A DNA stretch of 64,000 bases, from positions 1 to 64,000 of the forward strand of contig JABANP010000132.1 of assembly GCA_013115135.1 (NCBI GenBank), given 5' to 3'. A model generated the notes under the pieces. That model was not told the origin of the DNA and did not search any database. It saw nothing but the letters and a program-made list of their open reading frames with translations. The translations under genes were made by a program, and so were the position numbers. Positions 22,746-34,917 of the stretch are shown here, in pieces; position 1 is the first letter of the stretch, and every line of letters begins with the position of its first letter. Origin of the DNA: Perkinsus olseni (taxonomy: Eukaryota; Perkinsozoa; Perkinsida; Perkinsidae).

Positions 22746-23587
22746 ATGTACTCGGAGGACGGTGCCCACACCGTTCAATGGTGGGTCTGCTGCTCATCTC
22801 CTCGTCGTGTGCCTTATTGGTGGCCCCTTTGTCGCTCAGGTGGCGCAATCGTTATGGTATATACTCCCGTCGACAGACCGATCCGATGCTGGCCGAATTC
22901 CTGTTTCGTCAGCAAGTGAGGGAATGGTTCTATGATGTCCCTCTGTACAACTACGCCGCCCTACTGGGGACGGCTCTTGGCATCGTAGTGGCAATTGCAT
23001 GGAGGCACTTCCTCTTCAACCCGGACGTGTAAGTCATTGTTCGCGCATCATCATAACCTTCCTGCACTGCCTCGTTCGTTCCTGTTTCCGAGTGTAGCAG
23101 TGATTGTCTCTGTCTTCTTACTCAATCGGTTAGTAGTGTGTCAGTAGCACATTCGGTACCATGGCTCAGATATCTCCGTCGTCAGGAGTTACGCAAGATG
23201 TGGCCTGATAGGCACAGACAGTTCGCCTATGCTCTGCCCTATCTCAACATAAGGCTCAAGAATGTCCTCATGCCGTACGTGCTTATCTTCAGATGTAGCA
23301 TGATTCATGCGGCCAGTGTTGTCAGGTACACTAACAGTCTGATCGACAATGAGCCTGATTACGCTGATTATAACCCTATAGGCCTTCGCCCTCAGAGGGT
23401 CAGAGCGATTCGCCGTCTCCCCGGATTCTTCTGGGCCATTCCCAGGTTGGTGTATCATAGCTGGTATTATTATTATGTTGTTATTCTCTCGTGTGTAGGT
23501 ACTTCTTCGAAGACCCCCTGTACACTTCAGTATCAACTAAAGAATATGAGAAAGATCTACAACGATATCAACTATTCCGAGTTGTAA
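22746..23587 (+). CDS. Small one-pass membrane protein, tandem copy 2 (frameshift near end)
   Basis: Exons 22746-22780, 22840-23028, 23170-23274 and 23326-23445 have exactly the lengths and phases of copy 1 (35, 189, 105, 120 nt). Most residues agree, including QTDPMLAEFLFRQQV, RHFLFNPDV and DNEPDYADYNP. The fifth exon (from 23499) carries one extra A in the run near 23539-23541 compared with copy 1. Read as given, the tail becomes STKEYEKDLQRYQLFR and stops at 23643; read without that A, the copy 1-like ending YSEL with a stop at 23587 returns. So copy 2 either has a new C-terminus, is decaying, or contains a sequence error. Confidence 0.75.
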
Positions 23588-23879
23588 GATTTGTTAAGTT
23601 CATTCCCGATTCCCGGTCCCAGCATCTGGCCGCCGATTATTAATACGATAGTACATCAGTCCCGTTCCGAGGGTCTGTCCGCAGCTTTTTGCATATCCCC
23701 ATTGTTAACAGGATTTTACTCAAATCTCATGCTTTTGCGTTGGAAAAGTATTAGGAGCTAAGCATGACAGAGGGGAACCGCGACGTCCCTCGCGTCTTCC
23801 ATGATGGCGTCCATGGGGGACGCATGGCACTGCCATCAAAAAGATCTTCGATAACCCGCGGCAGTCGACGTATTATATT

Positions 23880-26800
23880 ATGATGACGAGGATGAGTTTT
23901 CCCTCAAATGACTATCTAGCGTATGCAAATACGACGCTCGATCGACTTTACCACGGTCGTCTGGGGCACAGGATAGGGAGGCTCTTGATGGACACCTTCT
24001 ACTCCGCTTGTCAAAAGGGTCTCATCCCCTCCAAGATCAGATCTAAAATGGTAGTAAGGGAGGTTGCGGAAAGATCGGATTCGAGTTACGAGAAGCGCCT
24101 TACTGTGGGACGAGGGCGGTCGGCCTGCTCGTTGGCAATCAGGAATCAAGATGGAACCTGAGTTGCAGTTTCAACTTCTTCCATATTCCACAGTGGACTC
24201 CTCGTGGAGAGGGGAGAATGAGCATTCGAGACGCTGCTGGGTTTGGGATAAGTAGTGCCTCTGTCCCTTCAGTTCGCCCTCTCCCAGAGGTTGCTGGTAC
24301 CTCTACTGCTACGCTGCCTGTCGGCAATCACTCCCTTGTGGCCTCTACACGCGGGACAGCAAGCAAGGTGACGCAGAGTTTGAACGCTTCGCTGAGCACC
24401 TCGCGGTGGAGCTGGCCGAGTCGCCTCGTAATGAGCTGCTTCGCGAGGGAGATGAACTGCTTCGTGAGTTGATGACGGGCCTGGATCCTCAGTTGCAGCT
24501 GCTCGTGGACAGAGGTACGACAGGAGGGTTGCTAGGACTGCATCCCCCTCCGGGCGTAAACTCGACCTTTCGTTCACGTATCGCTTCTTGTGGTGACGCT
24601 CAAACCGGTAGTGAACTGGGCTGGAATGTCAGACCTGAGAAGACAGATGAACGGGTCAGCTGAGTGGTCATTGTAGTCCTATCATCTATGAGCGCATAGT
24701 GGATAGTCCTGAAGACTCGTTGTCGAGTTGATGGCGTCTTCAGTTCCCGTTGATAAGTCTCTGTCCTTCACGTCGGTCTTGAACGTGATGGAGCGGATGC
24801 GGCAAGATTGGGGTTCCCCCCGTGAAGGAGAGATAACGCTTACCTGGCAGCTTGAGCACGTCAGCAAGCCCATGTCGGAAAAGGATGCCGAGAGAATCTT
24901 GCGGAAGATACGTCAGAAACACCCGAAAGATACGCGCACAGTGAAGGATTTGATAGCGAAACGGCAGCAAGAGATCGATCTGCGGAAGGTAACACATTCG
25001 TCGCTCTGATTATTAATTCATTAGTTTCAATTCTACTATAGTCGGCGACCTCCTATACGTTCTGGGAGTCACTTCAGTTACCTCTCTCAATTGGATTCCA
25101 AGTGTTCGTTACCTGCTCGCTTCGTCCGCCCACTCAGTGAACTCGCATTCTCTATTTTGAGCTGCATGCTCATCTCCTCGTACTCCACCAGTCTTTGTGA
25201 TTTTACCTGGTGCGACATCGTGAGCGGCTCGGGTTTTCACCATGTTGCCCATATACCGAGGCAGTTGCGTTCTCTGTTGTTTTAGGAGAAGCTTGCCGAG
25301 ATGGTTGCCTGGCGGAAGTCTCAGAAGGGCTATGCTGATCTACTGCGCGCTGAGGATTACTGGACTAAGAGTGGACTTGGAGGAGTTGAACAGAAGTGGA
25401 AGGAGCTGGATGAGCGCATCGGGCGAGATAGAGCTTCTCGAGGACATCAAATGGAGACTAATGACGTGAAGGTGCATGTAGCCAGCGACGAGGTAGGATG
25501 CGCACGGCCTTACGGATTCAGGTGGTCTTGGGTCTCAGATCTGCAGACGTCTGGGTCTCCGCCCCGAGGACACGGAGGAAGTTATTGGCGCCATATGGAA
25601 GCAAGGAGGGGAACAAGTGGGAGAGGTTGATGTTGCGGTAGGTCGCGTAAAGGCAGAGTCTTAGAACGTGCCAGTGCATGCGGTTCACACAGTTCTCACC
25701 CCTTCACTTGGTGGAGCTCCTTTCACCTTCCCTCAGCCGGTCTCCATGCGGCTTAGGCTCACGTTGAACCCGTTAGCCACGCCTCTTAGAACGGCATCAA
25801 TTGTATTGCGGCTTCTCGCGCCAGGTGGCATCTGTATTATCACCGCACCGGCCGATCTCAACATGTCAAGCGTTCTTACTCGGCGGAGGCGCTTAGTTTT
25901 ATCTACCGTTGTTGCACCACTCAATTCGCTGTCTCTCTCAGATCGTTGACAAGGCCACTTCCAAGGCTCTGGCCCTCGTCGAGATCAAGTCCCACGCCTT
26001 CTTCTGTCGGTCCGCTTGGCATCAGCACCAGCGTTGGTTGAGAGGGAAGGCCGCAGTTCGGCTAATCAGGCCTGAGGTATCCGATGGCACCGACCAGGGA
26101 GCCACTCTATGGGACACCGAGAGCGATAGTAAGCTTCTTAGCATAGAACTTCTGGATCGGCATAAACTCAGCCTCTCGGCATGACCGCTATCTCAGGTGA
26201 CTCCCCGCCTCAGCTCTTCGTGGCTGTCTGCCTGTCTCCTAATTGCTACAGGCTGGGCGCAGAGAGCTGCGTGCTTGATTGGTTGTGGTGTAATGTCGGC
26301 AGCCCCACAATCGAGCAGGAGGGAAGCATGTCACCGGAGAACTTGAAGCTGTGGTCACGAAAACAAGGACCTGGTGTATGGAAAAGATTGAGAGGGCGCG
26401 TTATCTCCGAGATGCACCTCACCCCCGACTGTGACAGGAGCTCTGGACGGTGACGGCGACGCCATGGTCGACCCTGTGCAGTTCATCGTCACTCTGAACA
26501 ATAGTGGGAGATTGATTGTGATGTGAATACCGGCTAGCGTTTGCTCTTGTGCTACTGTCTACTACTGAGTTACTGTGTGCCTGGTGACAACGTTTCTCCT
26601 TCGTCTTCGTCCGCAGAGAGTGTGGGAGTCTTCGGAGCTATTCTCTCGTCAATCGGGGGAATGGTGGCGGTCATTAGGGCACAACACGGACGTATTCATG
26701 TGCACAAACTGTGGGTAAAACTAATTGGCTTGAATGTGCGCCTGACGTAGTGGACGGTCGGCGGAGGGCCCACGATGAGCGTGGATGAGGAAAGAGTTTC

Positions 26801-27136
26801 TAGTGTTTGTTCTACCATACTCTAGATTGTCCAAGGGGATGACCTTGGCGGTGATGTTTAGAACGTCTGCAAAACCGATCATCTCCTACTCCGGTGTTGT
26901 TGGAGTGATTGTGGATGAATGTGTCACTAAACACGCCCTGTAACTTCTCAACAGGAGTGTGCTTAGCGTGGCGGTCACATTCGTGATGACGATTGCTTAC
27001 GGTATCTTGACCGCTCCTATGGCAGGTTATATACGACTTAGTAGCAGGGAGTCTGACCGCCGTAGCTCGCCCCTACCGGGTCATGCACCGTTTCCTGAAA
27101 GCGGTGTCCCACACTCGACTAAAAGGACCGTTCTAG
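23880..27136 (+). CDS. Unrecognised multi-exon protein with C-terminal membrane segments
   Basis: A series of plus-strand coding pieces separated by short introns. Early parts are charged and helical: FERFAEHLAVELAESPRNEL (about 24390), GEITLTWQLEHVSKPMSEKD (about 24830), EKLAEMVAWRKSQKGYADLL (about 25290). The middle has ALALVEIKSHAFFCRSAWHQ (about 25960) and KLLSIELLDRHKLSL (about 26135). Two hydrophobic segments follow: GAILSSIGGMVAVI (about 26635) and VAVTFVMTIAYGILTAPMAG (about 26970), and the chain may end KAVSHTRLKGPF with the stop at 27136. The start at 23880 is uncertain, exon borders are largely unresolved, and it might be two genes. No family recognised. Confidence 0.45.
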
Positions 27137-27409
27137 GGTATACTTGGTGGACAAGCCCCGACCCTTCGGGTGTTCGCTTGGGTACAAGGACTAGGAGCTT
27201 TCAAAGCACCCCCGACCTCATCTAACACGGCTGGTACTGTTTGTATTGTGATTATTGGTAACGCTTCGTTCAGCTGCTTCTCGCCTTCATGGCAAACACT
27301 TGTAACCCAGAGCACGCTCGCATGTAACACACACACATATATAAACATGATCATGATTAAGCAACATATAAAGATGGAGACAATGACATCGAGGCTCATT
27401 CTATTCTGT

Positions 27410-28235
27410 CTACTTTCTTCCCTTCTTCTCATCTTCGTCATGCAACTCCTTCAAATGGCTCAAGACCTTCTCCATCTCGCTGTCCTTGCTTCTGTGGAAG
27501 TCTAGTATCCAGCCCTTGCCCGTGAACCCGGATGGAGGATTATTGACAATCGCCTCAGCGATGTTAAGACATCCCCTCGTGTCTATTCCGTTATCTTTTG
27601 ACTTGGGGGTGTGTGCCCTCAGAGTTTGACGTGCCTCCGGTGAGAGATGTTCCAAGGGTAATAGGTCAGACTTTCTGAGCTCGTCCCAGTAGTATGCTTT
27701 GTATTTGCCCCAATCAAGTTCCACATTACCCACCTTGCTGTGGAAATATCTGCTGTCTTTAGCGCTGAGGAGGAGGAGATGAAGTATCCATCAACGACAG
27801 TTGTCATGTGAGTGCCAGACTTACAAGGTGTATTCTTTCTTTCTCCCACTATCGTAGAGAGTCGTGTGCACCACAGTTCCGGGGGCATCGATGTTGAGCG
27901 AAGAGGCAGGGACGTTCTGTGGACGTAAATAGACCCAGAAGTCCATTCTCTCCAGAGGAGACCTCTGGCTGATTCGACAGCTTGACATCCCTTCTCCGAA
28001 ATGTATCTGCGGAAGCATTGTAATTGCGAGACGGACTCGCACCGAGAGTTGAGCAATGAATAAGAGAATGGAAAGGAATGGTATGCTGAGGCCTTACTCC
28101 CTCTCCTTCGAGGGCGCTTATACGCTCGCGTTCTTTTCTGGTGAGGTATTTCTTTCCTTTGGCATTAGACGTGCTTAGTGCCACGGTAGCAGCAATAATC
28201 GACACGAGAACTACGGGTCTGGAGTGGAAGAGCAT
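27410..28235 (-). CDS. Secretory-pathway protein, 3 exons, unrecognised
   Basis: Exons 28235-28098, 28006-27825 and 27749-27410 join in phase to 219 aa. The N-terminus is a signal peptide or anchor (PVVLVSIIAATVALSTSNA) followed by a basic stretch KGKKYLTRKERERI. The central exon reads ERMDFWVYLRPQNVPASSLN and ends YDSGRKKEYTL; the last exon holds ELDWGKYKAYYWDELRKSDL and CLNIAEAIVNNPPSGFTGKG and finishes in a charged tail (HDEDEKKGRK). An ER-lumenal role is possible given the leader and the acidic/basic tail, but no KDEL-type signal is present. The family is not recognised. Confidence 0.7.
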
Positions 28236-28833
28236 GATCCAAAACTGCGAGGGAAACCTGCCTAGAGACACGAACTAACACGTGTCGTACCATATCATGC
28301 CTACTCCTGCGTCTGCGAGTATATTCCGATTCGCAGCGACCATTTTAACGGTAGCAGTCAAAAGCAACCAGGCACTCGTAGAGTGTACGAACACGGAACT
28401 TCGCTACTTGAGTAAAGCAGCTCACACACGTCTCGGAATCAATTTTTCGAGCTCGTCAGAGAGCGCGCCGCCAGATGCCGCGCTCTCCATCATGATCGAT
28501 GTTGTTGTTGTCACTTGAACTAAGTAGGGCCCGAGCCCCTTGACAGGTGTTCACAGTTCACGCCTCTGTGATTGCGCGCAGATGATACGAGAAGTCCGAA
28601 GCAACGCCCTGATAGGTGACAAAGGCGCCATCGTCAGTTATACCATCGATAGAGGCCGCAACTGCCCCGTCCTCGGAGACCAGATACATTAGAATGCAAC
28701 ACAGGAATTCTCGGTACGTAGATAAGCACTCAACGAACTTGATAAAGATCGGTTAAAAACATGCACGGTTATGATAACGGATAAGTAGCGGAGAGCAGAA
28801 GCGTGTGCTTTTGACGTAGTTAGCTAAGAGTTC
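28236..28833. other. Intergenic with conflicting small frames
   Basis: A minus-strand ATG frame at 28689-28558 (MYLVSEDGAVAASIDGITDD) looks protein-like but ends after 43 codons and I found no good exon to join it to. A plus-strand frame at 28282-28518 with a hydrophobic start also exists. Neither is called. Confidence 0.3.
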
Positions 28834-30509
28834 CTATACTTGTTGCCCACCTCTTAGGATGGTCTTAGTTCTATGATCGTTACCGTGGATCTCAAAACGA
28901 TCGAATTCGATTAAGTGACGGTCAGTCATGGTGTCGTTGATTCCCCAGAAGATACCAACAAGTTTATCCTCCTTCACTTGCAATTCGAGGTAGCCTCTGA
29001 CCTCGGCCCAGATGGTCGCCGTTCTTTCCAAGTCCCTAAATTCAACGGGTAAATCCTGAGCCCCAGCACAGCCCACGAGGGTGTGTACGGTGCCGTCCAC
29101 TGGCTTTGTCCTTTCGTAGTGATGCCAATGACCTGCTGTCACCAAATCCACTTCATATTTTTTCAGCAGCGGCATCAGTGCATCAGCCATATGATCTTCT
29201 ATAGTATTACGAGGCTCGCCAATGACAGCCACAAGCATCGGGCGATGAGAAGTCAGAACAATCCACGGTGTGAGACTCCGGTCGACTGTAGAGAGATCCT
29301 GCTCGAGCCACAACCACTGGGCGCTGCCCTCCGTCCAGTCATGCTCAGAGGACAACATGACGTAGTGGACCATACCATAGTCAAATGAGTACCACCAGTT
29401 GTCGAGCGCATAACGGTGATTCAGGGGAATACCACACTCATTCCCGTACTTGGTTTTGATGAAGTCCCCGGAAGCCCAGGGTGGATTCCATGCGCCTTTG
29501 TAGTCGTAGTCGTGATTACCGTGGCTCACCATGACTGGGTTACGCATGGCTATGGTTTGAAGGGAGTCACCGAAGATATCCCACACTCGACTGAAGCCAT
29601 CGGCGTATGATATGTCTCCCGAAATGGACCGTAAGTTTGATTCTGTCGTTGGACTCCATGTGCTGCTTGACCCAGTAGGCATCCCAGACGCCATGAGGGA
29701 CCCACATCTGGTGGGGGCCTCGGCCGGCCCCTTGAACGCCCATGTCACCGAAAAGAGCAACGCTGTACTCTGTACGATCACCACGCCCCAGTGGCGGGTT
29801 GATCTGCATTTGCTCTGCCCTCAATTTCTTCCTACCGAAGGTTAATTCGAGTGGTCCTTGGAAGCTTGCCGGGAGTACCGCAGTGTGGAAGTACCCAGGG
29901 GCGTAGTATCTATCCATCCTAGCATCACACATGTCGGCATGAGTATATGTCGTAACCAGAGACGAGCTGCTCCGCCAAGTATTGGATCCTTCCTCCTTGT
30001 ACCAAACAGTAGATGGTAGAGGGTCATCGGTGACCCAGTGAACCTTGAGAGCTCCTGTCGAGGCGTCTATGGTGGTATGGCCTTGAGTGGGCTCCGAGGG
30101 TCCCATCTCGAATCGCACTTTATCGGCTCGGCAAAGGCATTCTCCAGTGACTCCGGAAAGATAACGGATGTCGTAGAAAGGGGCTCGAACATTTGTGACG
30201 GGGACGGAATGGGTTGAGCCGTCAATTTTGGACGGTTTGAAGTAGGCCACCCAGTCCTCGTCGTTCGCCTCCTCGCTTTTGAAAGGTGGAGCAAACAAAG
30301 CGATTTTGTCCGACTCGTTACTCGGGACCCCGGACTGGAGCTCCCAATGCACAGCCAGGAGGTCTCCGCTCCGCTGTAGAATCTTTTGGGTTGACTTCGA
30401 GAACGCACTGGGAAGCACAGGGCGGTAGGGGTGGATCGGGAAGGGACGGGATATCCGTAGCCCTCAAAGGAAGAACGAGGCAGATAAGGAGGAAGGTCGA
30501 GCCGGTCAT
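28834..30509 (-). CDS. Purple acid phosphatase-like, with frame breaks
   Basis: Metallophosphoesterase of the plant/protist purple acid phosphatase type, secreted or vacuolar, acting on phosphomonoesters. Minus strand: a signal peptide (MTGSTFLLICLVLPLRATD, start 30509), a fibronectin-like N-terminal domain (about 30350-29850), then the metal-binding motifs in order: VALFGDMG, GDISYADGF, GNHDYD, VLTSHRPM and GHWHHYE, ending at 28834. The reading frame changes between LTVHFG and GDISYADGF near 29618-29625, where one extra G in the GGG run breaks the frame and no intron fits. The signal peptide is also out of frame with the mature region near 30410-30440, with no acceptable intron seen. Either the gene is a recent pseudogene or the assembly has small errors. 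All key motifs are intact. Confidence 0.75.
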
Positions 30510-30825
30510 GATGAGTTAAAGCGTCTGCGAGGAGGAGAGATGAGCAACCAGAGTAGATATGTGCTACGATATTGAGAATCTTAGAATGCTATGATACCCC
30601 TTTAAAGGTTTCACCCAGTTCCCTTAAGGACTTCCTGGAAGAAGTGTACCTAACATCTGAGCGTGATGAAGCTTTGAACGGCACGTCTACCCCACGTCAC
30701 ACGCCATGTATTGGAACTCAACGTCCACTGGTAGAGTAGCGAAGACTAGTAAGTGTGCAATACACTTGAAATGGCATCTTCTAATGACGATCTGCTGACT
30801 CTGTTGTAGCGGCTCTGTGGAACTA

Positions 30826-31149
30826 CTAATCCTCGCTCATCTGGACATGTTTTCTGGTGGAACAAAATATGTACTTGCGTTCATATCGATCAAGCTTTGG
30901 CAAAGCGGCTTCGCACATGCGTATTGTCTCCGTGTATGCTTCTTGGACTCTTAAGCAGTCTTCAATCGTATTTCGCAGGACTGCCTCCAGCACTGCTGAC
31001 AGCTGATGCTCTGTACTCGTCACACATCCACGTCTCACATTGGGAGGGCACTCTTCCACTGGAACCCTCCTCTGATTATACAGTGCGATCTTATGCTCTT
31101 GTTCCACATTTAGGCTCCATGCGAACCTCAATCGCTCGCCGCTTCTCAT
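30826..31149 (-). CDS. Small helical protein, unrecognised
   Basis: A single uninterrupted frame of 107 aa from the ATG at 31149 (open further upstream to about 31200). It is strongly helical and charged: HQLSAVLEAVLRNTIEDCLR, AALPKLDRYERKYIF. It has no signal peptide or membrane segment; coiled-coil character is likely. The opposite strand is also open over most of it (30897-31208), but that frame is less protein-like. It could be an exon of a longer gene. Confidence 0.45.
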   Translation of the reverse strand: MRSGERLRFAWSLNVEQEHKIALYNQRRVPVEECPPNVRRGCVTSTEHQLSAVLEAVLRNTIEDCLRVQEAYTETIRMCEAALPKLDRYERKYIFCSTRKHVQMSED

Positions 31150-31217
31150 CTCGCCCGTCCCCGTCTCTTCACACCTTTGCGCCGCTTGAATTTCAGTCAC
31201 CCGACTGATGATGCCCG

Positions 31218-32219
31218 ATGTGGATGGTTAATTTTAGAATATACGATGTACTCCTCCTTACCCTTGGTGCTCTGGACATTTGCTCGGCTATGGGGCCAGG
31301 ACTGCCTTTCGGTTCATACTCCGTTGCGGATGGTCGAATGAGAGTGAAACGCGATGTCCTCGGTTTTGAACTCGAGTACACAGATGTTTCCATGACAGCT
31401 GGCCTGCAGATGAGCATGAGGCCAGTGAGGATAGACTACAACGCTTATCCTGCTGAGATCATACCTGGGCTGGCAGTGCCGTTCGACCTTGGTGGCGATG
31501 CACGACTGTGGACCTACCATAACCTCTTGGACGCTCAACTTCCGGACGAAGTCCCTCGCCGTCTATTTGGCATTTGTGTGGGCAATTATGCGCCATTAGC
31601 GTTCCTTGTGGTTGAGAACGTTTGGGACTCGCTTATACCCTTCATACCGGTCATGGCGCCCCCACCAGTGGCTGTGGGGCCGGCGCCAGGGGCAAGTGCT
31701 TGGGGACTCCCACCGGGGAGCAGCTTCTGAACCTTTGCCAACGAGGGATGGAACACGCGGAAAAGGAAGGCGTCTGCAAGGCCTTCACCCTTGAGGCTTC
31801 TTCTGAATGAGGTAGAGGGTGAGAGTCCTGAAGCGACGACGTCAAAGAAGAAAAAGAGTCCTATGATGATACTACCTCTGCCGACAGGTCTGGCGGAGGG
31901 AGGGTACGAGGCCGTTATGGGCTCCACTCCCCTCTCTATCACAATTGGTGAACTTGACTCGGGTAGGTTCAGTTTCGCTATGGAGGTGGTCTCTCGTGAG
32001 ACGGGTCGCCGCCTCGCTGTGCGCCCTGTGGCCCTCCTCCGGGAATCGAATAACTGCATGAAGCTGATGGATGTGGATCGAAAGGTTAAGTCCGACTTCA
32101 GCAAGCTGTCTGACGCTGTTGGTGTGAAGCTAAGCCCTCAAGAGCTGCGCATTTGTGAGGATAAGGGAGAAACTGTTCTTCACTACGACGAGGGTGAATT
32201 GCCATTGATGAAAAAATGA
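31218..32219 (+). CDS. Secreted protein, unrecognised (at least 2 exons)
   Basis: The ATG at 31218 begins MWMVNFRIYDVLLLTLGALD, a credible signal peptide. The first exon continues with RVKRDVLGFELEYTDVSMTA and NYAPLAFLVVENVWDSLIPF to about 31650. A middle piece in another frame (LLNLCQRGMEHAEKEGVCKA, 31700-31806) and a last exon (about 31825-32219; PLSITIGELDSGRFSFAMEV, ending LPLMKK) complete the region. I could not fix the joins between the three frames: the best donor (31651) does not restore the middle frame. Beta-strand-rich; no family recognised. Confidence 0.5.
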
Positions 32220-32640
32220 AGCTGGCATGATAGATGTAACGATGTTCATGTGTCTATGTTGAATCACTCTGTTATTATGTGTCCGAGTTAAGTGTATTTT
32301 ACAGGGGAGAAGCAGCGAGCATCCTAGCTCCCCTCACTGTGCTGCTGCTGCTGTTGATACCAATCGTCCTCGAATGCTGAACATTCTATTGTGATCGTTT
32401 GTCTAACTACTACGTGGAGCTCATAGGCCACGATACGTCTACTCACTCCAGTCGATGAGAATGGGTTGCCCCTCCGGTGCCGCTTCACGTGTTATCCTTT
32501 CTGTTCATGTGACTGAGAGGTAGTCTTTGATGAAGTGTCTCGCTTTGATTCACGAGAAATTCCTACAGTATGTTCTGCTGTACCCCTGTCTGCCTCTGCC
32601 GCTGATCACATACATCAGAGCAGTATCTTGAGGTTAGCAA

Positions 32641-34541
32641 ATGACCACCAGCCCAATAAGCGCTCTCTCGCGGCCTCGTGGCGCTAAGTATGAGTGTGAG
32701 CTCTGTGGAAGGGAGGCAAAGATCAGATGCAATGAGTGCCCCACCTACTATTGTGGCTCGGAGCATTTCGATCAGGATTGGAGGGGTATCCGCGGGCTCA
32801 TAGCGAAGGTAGTACAGTCGTCCCAGCCGTGATGATGCTGGAGTATGATTCTATCAGGACACTGTGCTGTTGAGAGAGAGGCCTTGTACACTGGGCAGTG
32901 ACGAGGAACGGAAAAGGAGGGACGCGGAGCTGATAAGCATACGGGAGGAAGTCCGAGATCTATGCTCGGAAACTGCACAGAAGCTCCTCGTAAGTCAGAA
33001 GTAGGGCGAAGAGTGGTAGTAGGTGTATCGGGCAGTGGTCGGCGGATGATTGCGGGACTGTGATGGGTCAGGTTCGAGGAGAGTGCAACTTAGCTATCCC
33101 GGGTGCCTTGCAAGGCCTGAAACTCGCCATCGAACTTTTCGGGACTAACTCGACTGAGCTCGTGGGTAGGCGACCGATGAGACTACCATCTTTTCGCCAA
33201 CTCAGAGGCATGGGCGTGCTCTCAGGGTATAGATGAGTGCTGCAGTTTTTGCCTTCAGGAAGCTACCTCCTTCTGGCGGAATGTAACCTGGGCTTGAATA
33301 AATTGAAGGTCGCGGAGGAATTCCTAGGCTTGGCCAAGTGGATTATCCTAAAAGAATCCGAACGCTGGTACGGTTCAACTCGAGTGGCACGTAAGGGTGG
33401 AATGAACGGTGTATGTAGGCGATCGCTCGGCTCTGGTCTCGGCGATGCAGAGGAACTTTGGTAGACTGTACGTAGCTCAGGAGAAGTACTCGGAAGCTCT
33501 GAGATCCTTTGCAGAGGGTAGTAGAGATATTTGATGCTACTGTCACAGCCTCAACCGCCAAAGATACGTATCAAACGACATGTCGTTTCGGTCCTAGGGA
33601 CCCGAGGACAGCACCGTGCTACTATAATATGGGTAGAGTATTCCAGGCTATGAATGAGGCATCGAAGGTGGTTATCGGGCTCGCATTATCCCGGGTGTGC
33701 GTTCCCTCCCTGTTCAGGCAGCCTCCTTTTACACTACCGTTACGTCCACGTACGCACAGTGGCTCGAGAAGGCGATCGATGCTGATGCTTGGTTGCCTGA
33801 GGTTCGCTGCTCTGGTGTATTCTTGCTGTATCGATGAGGTCTCAGTCCTTCCGGAGGCCAGGAGGCTTGTACCGGACAATCACTGTAGATGCCGGACTCT
33901 CGCCATATGAGTGGGCATTGGTGACTGGTCAGAGAGGAAGTGAAATGGAAGTGACGGGTAGTGGGGCTGACGGCTCGAGGAGAGTGTTTGTTAGAGATGG
34001 GGGAGCTAGCCTTCTGCTACTATTGATGGTGAACTAGCACTCTCGTCGTCTTCTGCGGGCGAAGAATGGCAGGACCCCTGCCAACCCCTGCCGCAGGGGT
34101 CGTATTCTATGTCAGTAGACGGGTCAGACGCGGGAGTGGAGGGTGGTGAGCAAGCGGAGATTCCGGCCAATGGAGGGGAAGATGAAGTCCTGTTGTCCCC
34201 GGTCCAGCGTCAGGAAGCTGTGGACATTCTGAAGTATATTCTTGAGTATCAGGAGGGGACAGTGGATGGTAGGCGCCGCTCGGCACGAAGCCGAGAACCA
34301 TCGCTTAGTGCTGTTATAGATGCTGCCGATGAGTTGAATGCTTCGACAGGAAGGGAGGCTGATGCGGCAGCCGAGACTAGGTGCCAATTTTGACCGTTTA
34401 CTTCTGAGTGCAGCCCTGCCCAGATACGTCCTAGCGCTGATGCTGTTCCATATGGAGATGGACTTGCCCACCGCTAAGGTCGGTGACAAACGCCCGGGGC
34501 TCGTCAGGCCTGGCAAGAGGCCGGTCTTTAGGAGTATATAG
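32641..34541 (+). CDS. ZMYND12: ZMYND12-like MYND zinc finger / TPR axonemal protein
   Basis: Begins with a MYND zinc finger: CELCGREAKIRCNECPTYYC, then GSEH and DWRGI. A second exon (about 32866-32988) reads SDEERKRRDAELISIREEV. Then come TPR-like helices with family signatures: AIPGALQGLKLAIELFGTNS, SYLLLAECNLGLNKLKVAEE, AMQRNFGRLYVAQEKYSEAL, CRFGPRDPRTAPCYYNMGRV. The order and spacing match vertebrate ZMYND12, a flagellar/axoneme-associated protein. C-terminal exons include LSPVQRQEAVDILKYILEYQ (about 34195) and a tail ending at 34541. The first introns (32809-32865 and about 32989-33071) were traced in phase; later borders and the 3' end are approximate. Its presence implies a motile flagellated stage. 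Confidence 0.75.
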
Positions 34542-34917
34542 TGGCCGCGGATGAGTACTTCCGGGATGCAGTCGGAGGGAACTGGTGATACTACTCCTAT
34601 GCATAGGGTTCAGGAGATGAGGGCTAAAACTGGGTGGGGGACGTGGGCTGGTTTCTTTCTCCGTAGAATTCAAGGCCGACTGTGGAGTAGCTGGCTTTCG
34701 ATGCTTCCTACCTATACCGTTCGATGGCAGCTCAGTGGTATCTTGTCAGGCATTACAGAGCGATACTGTTCAATGCCACCTGCGGTCGTGGGGAGATAGA
34801 GGCCGCTGCATGAAGAATATGTGTGAACCAGGTGTTAGCAAACTGTCGGGCGACGTGTTACAGTATGTCAATCGAGAGGGGCAACATGCTGGGCAGAGGT
34901 TCCTGTAGGATGAGAAA

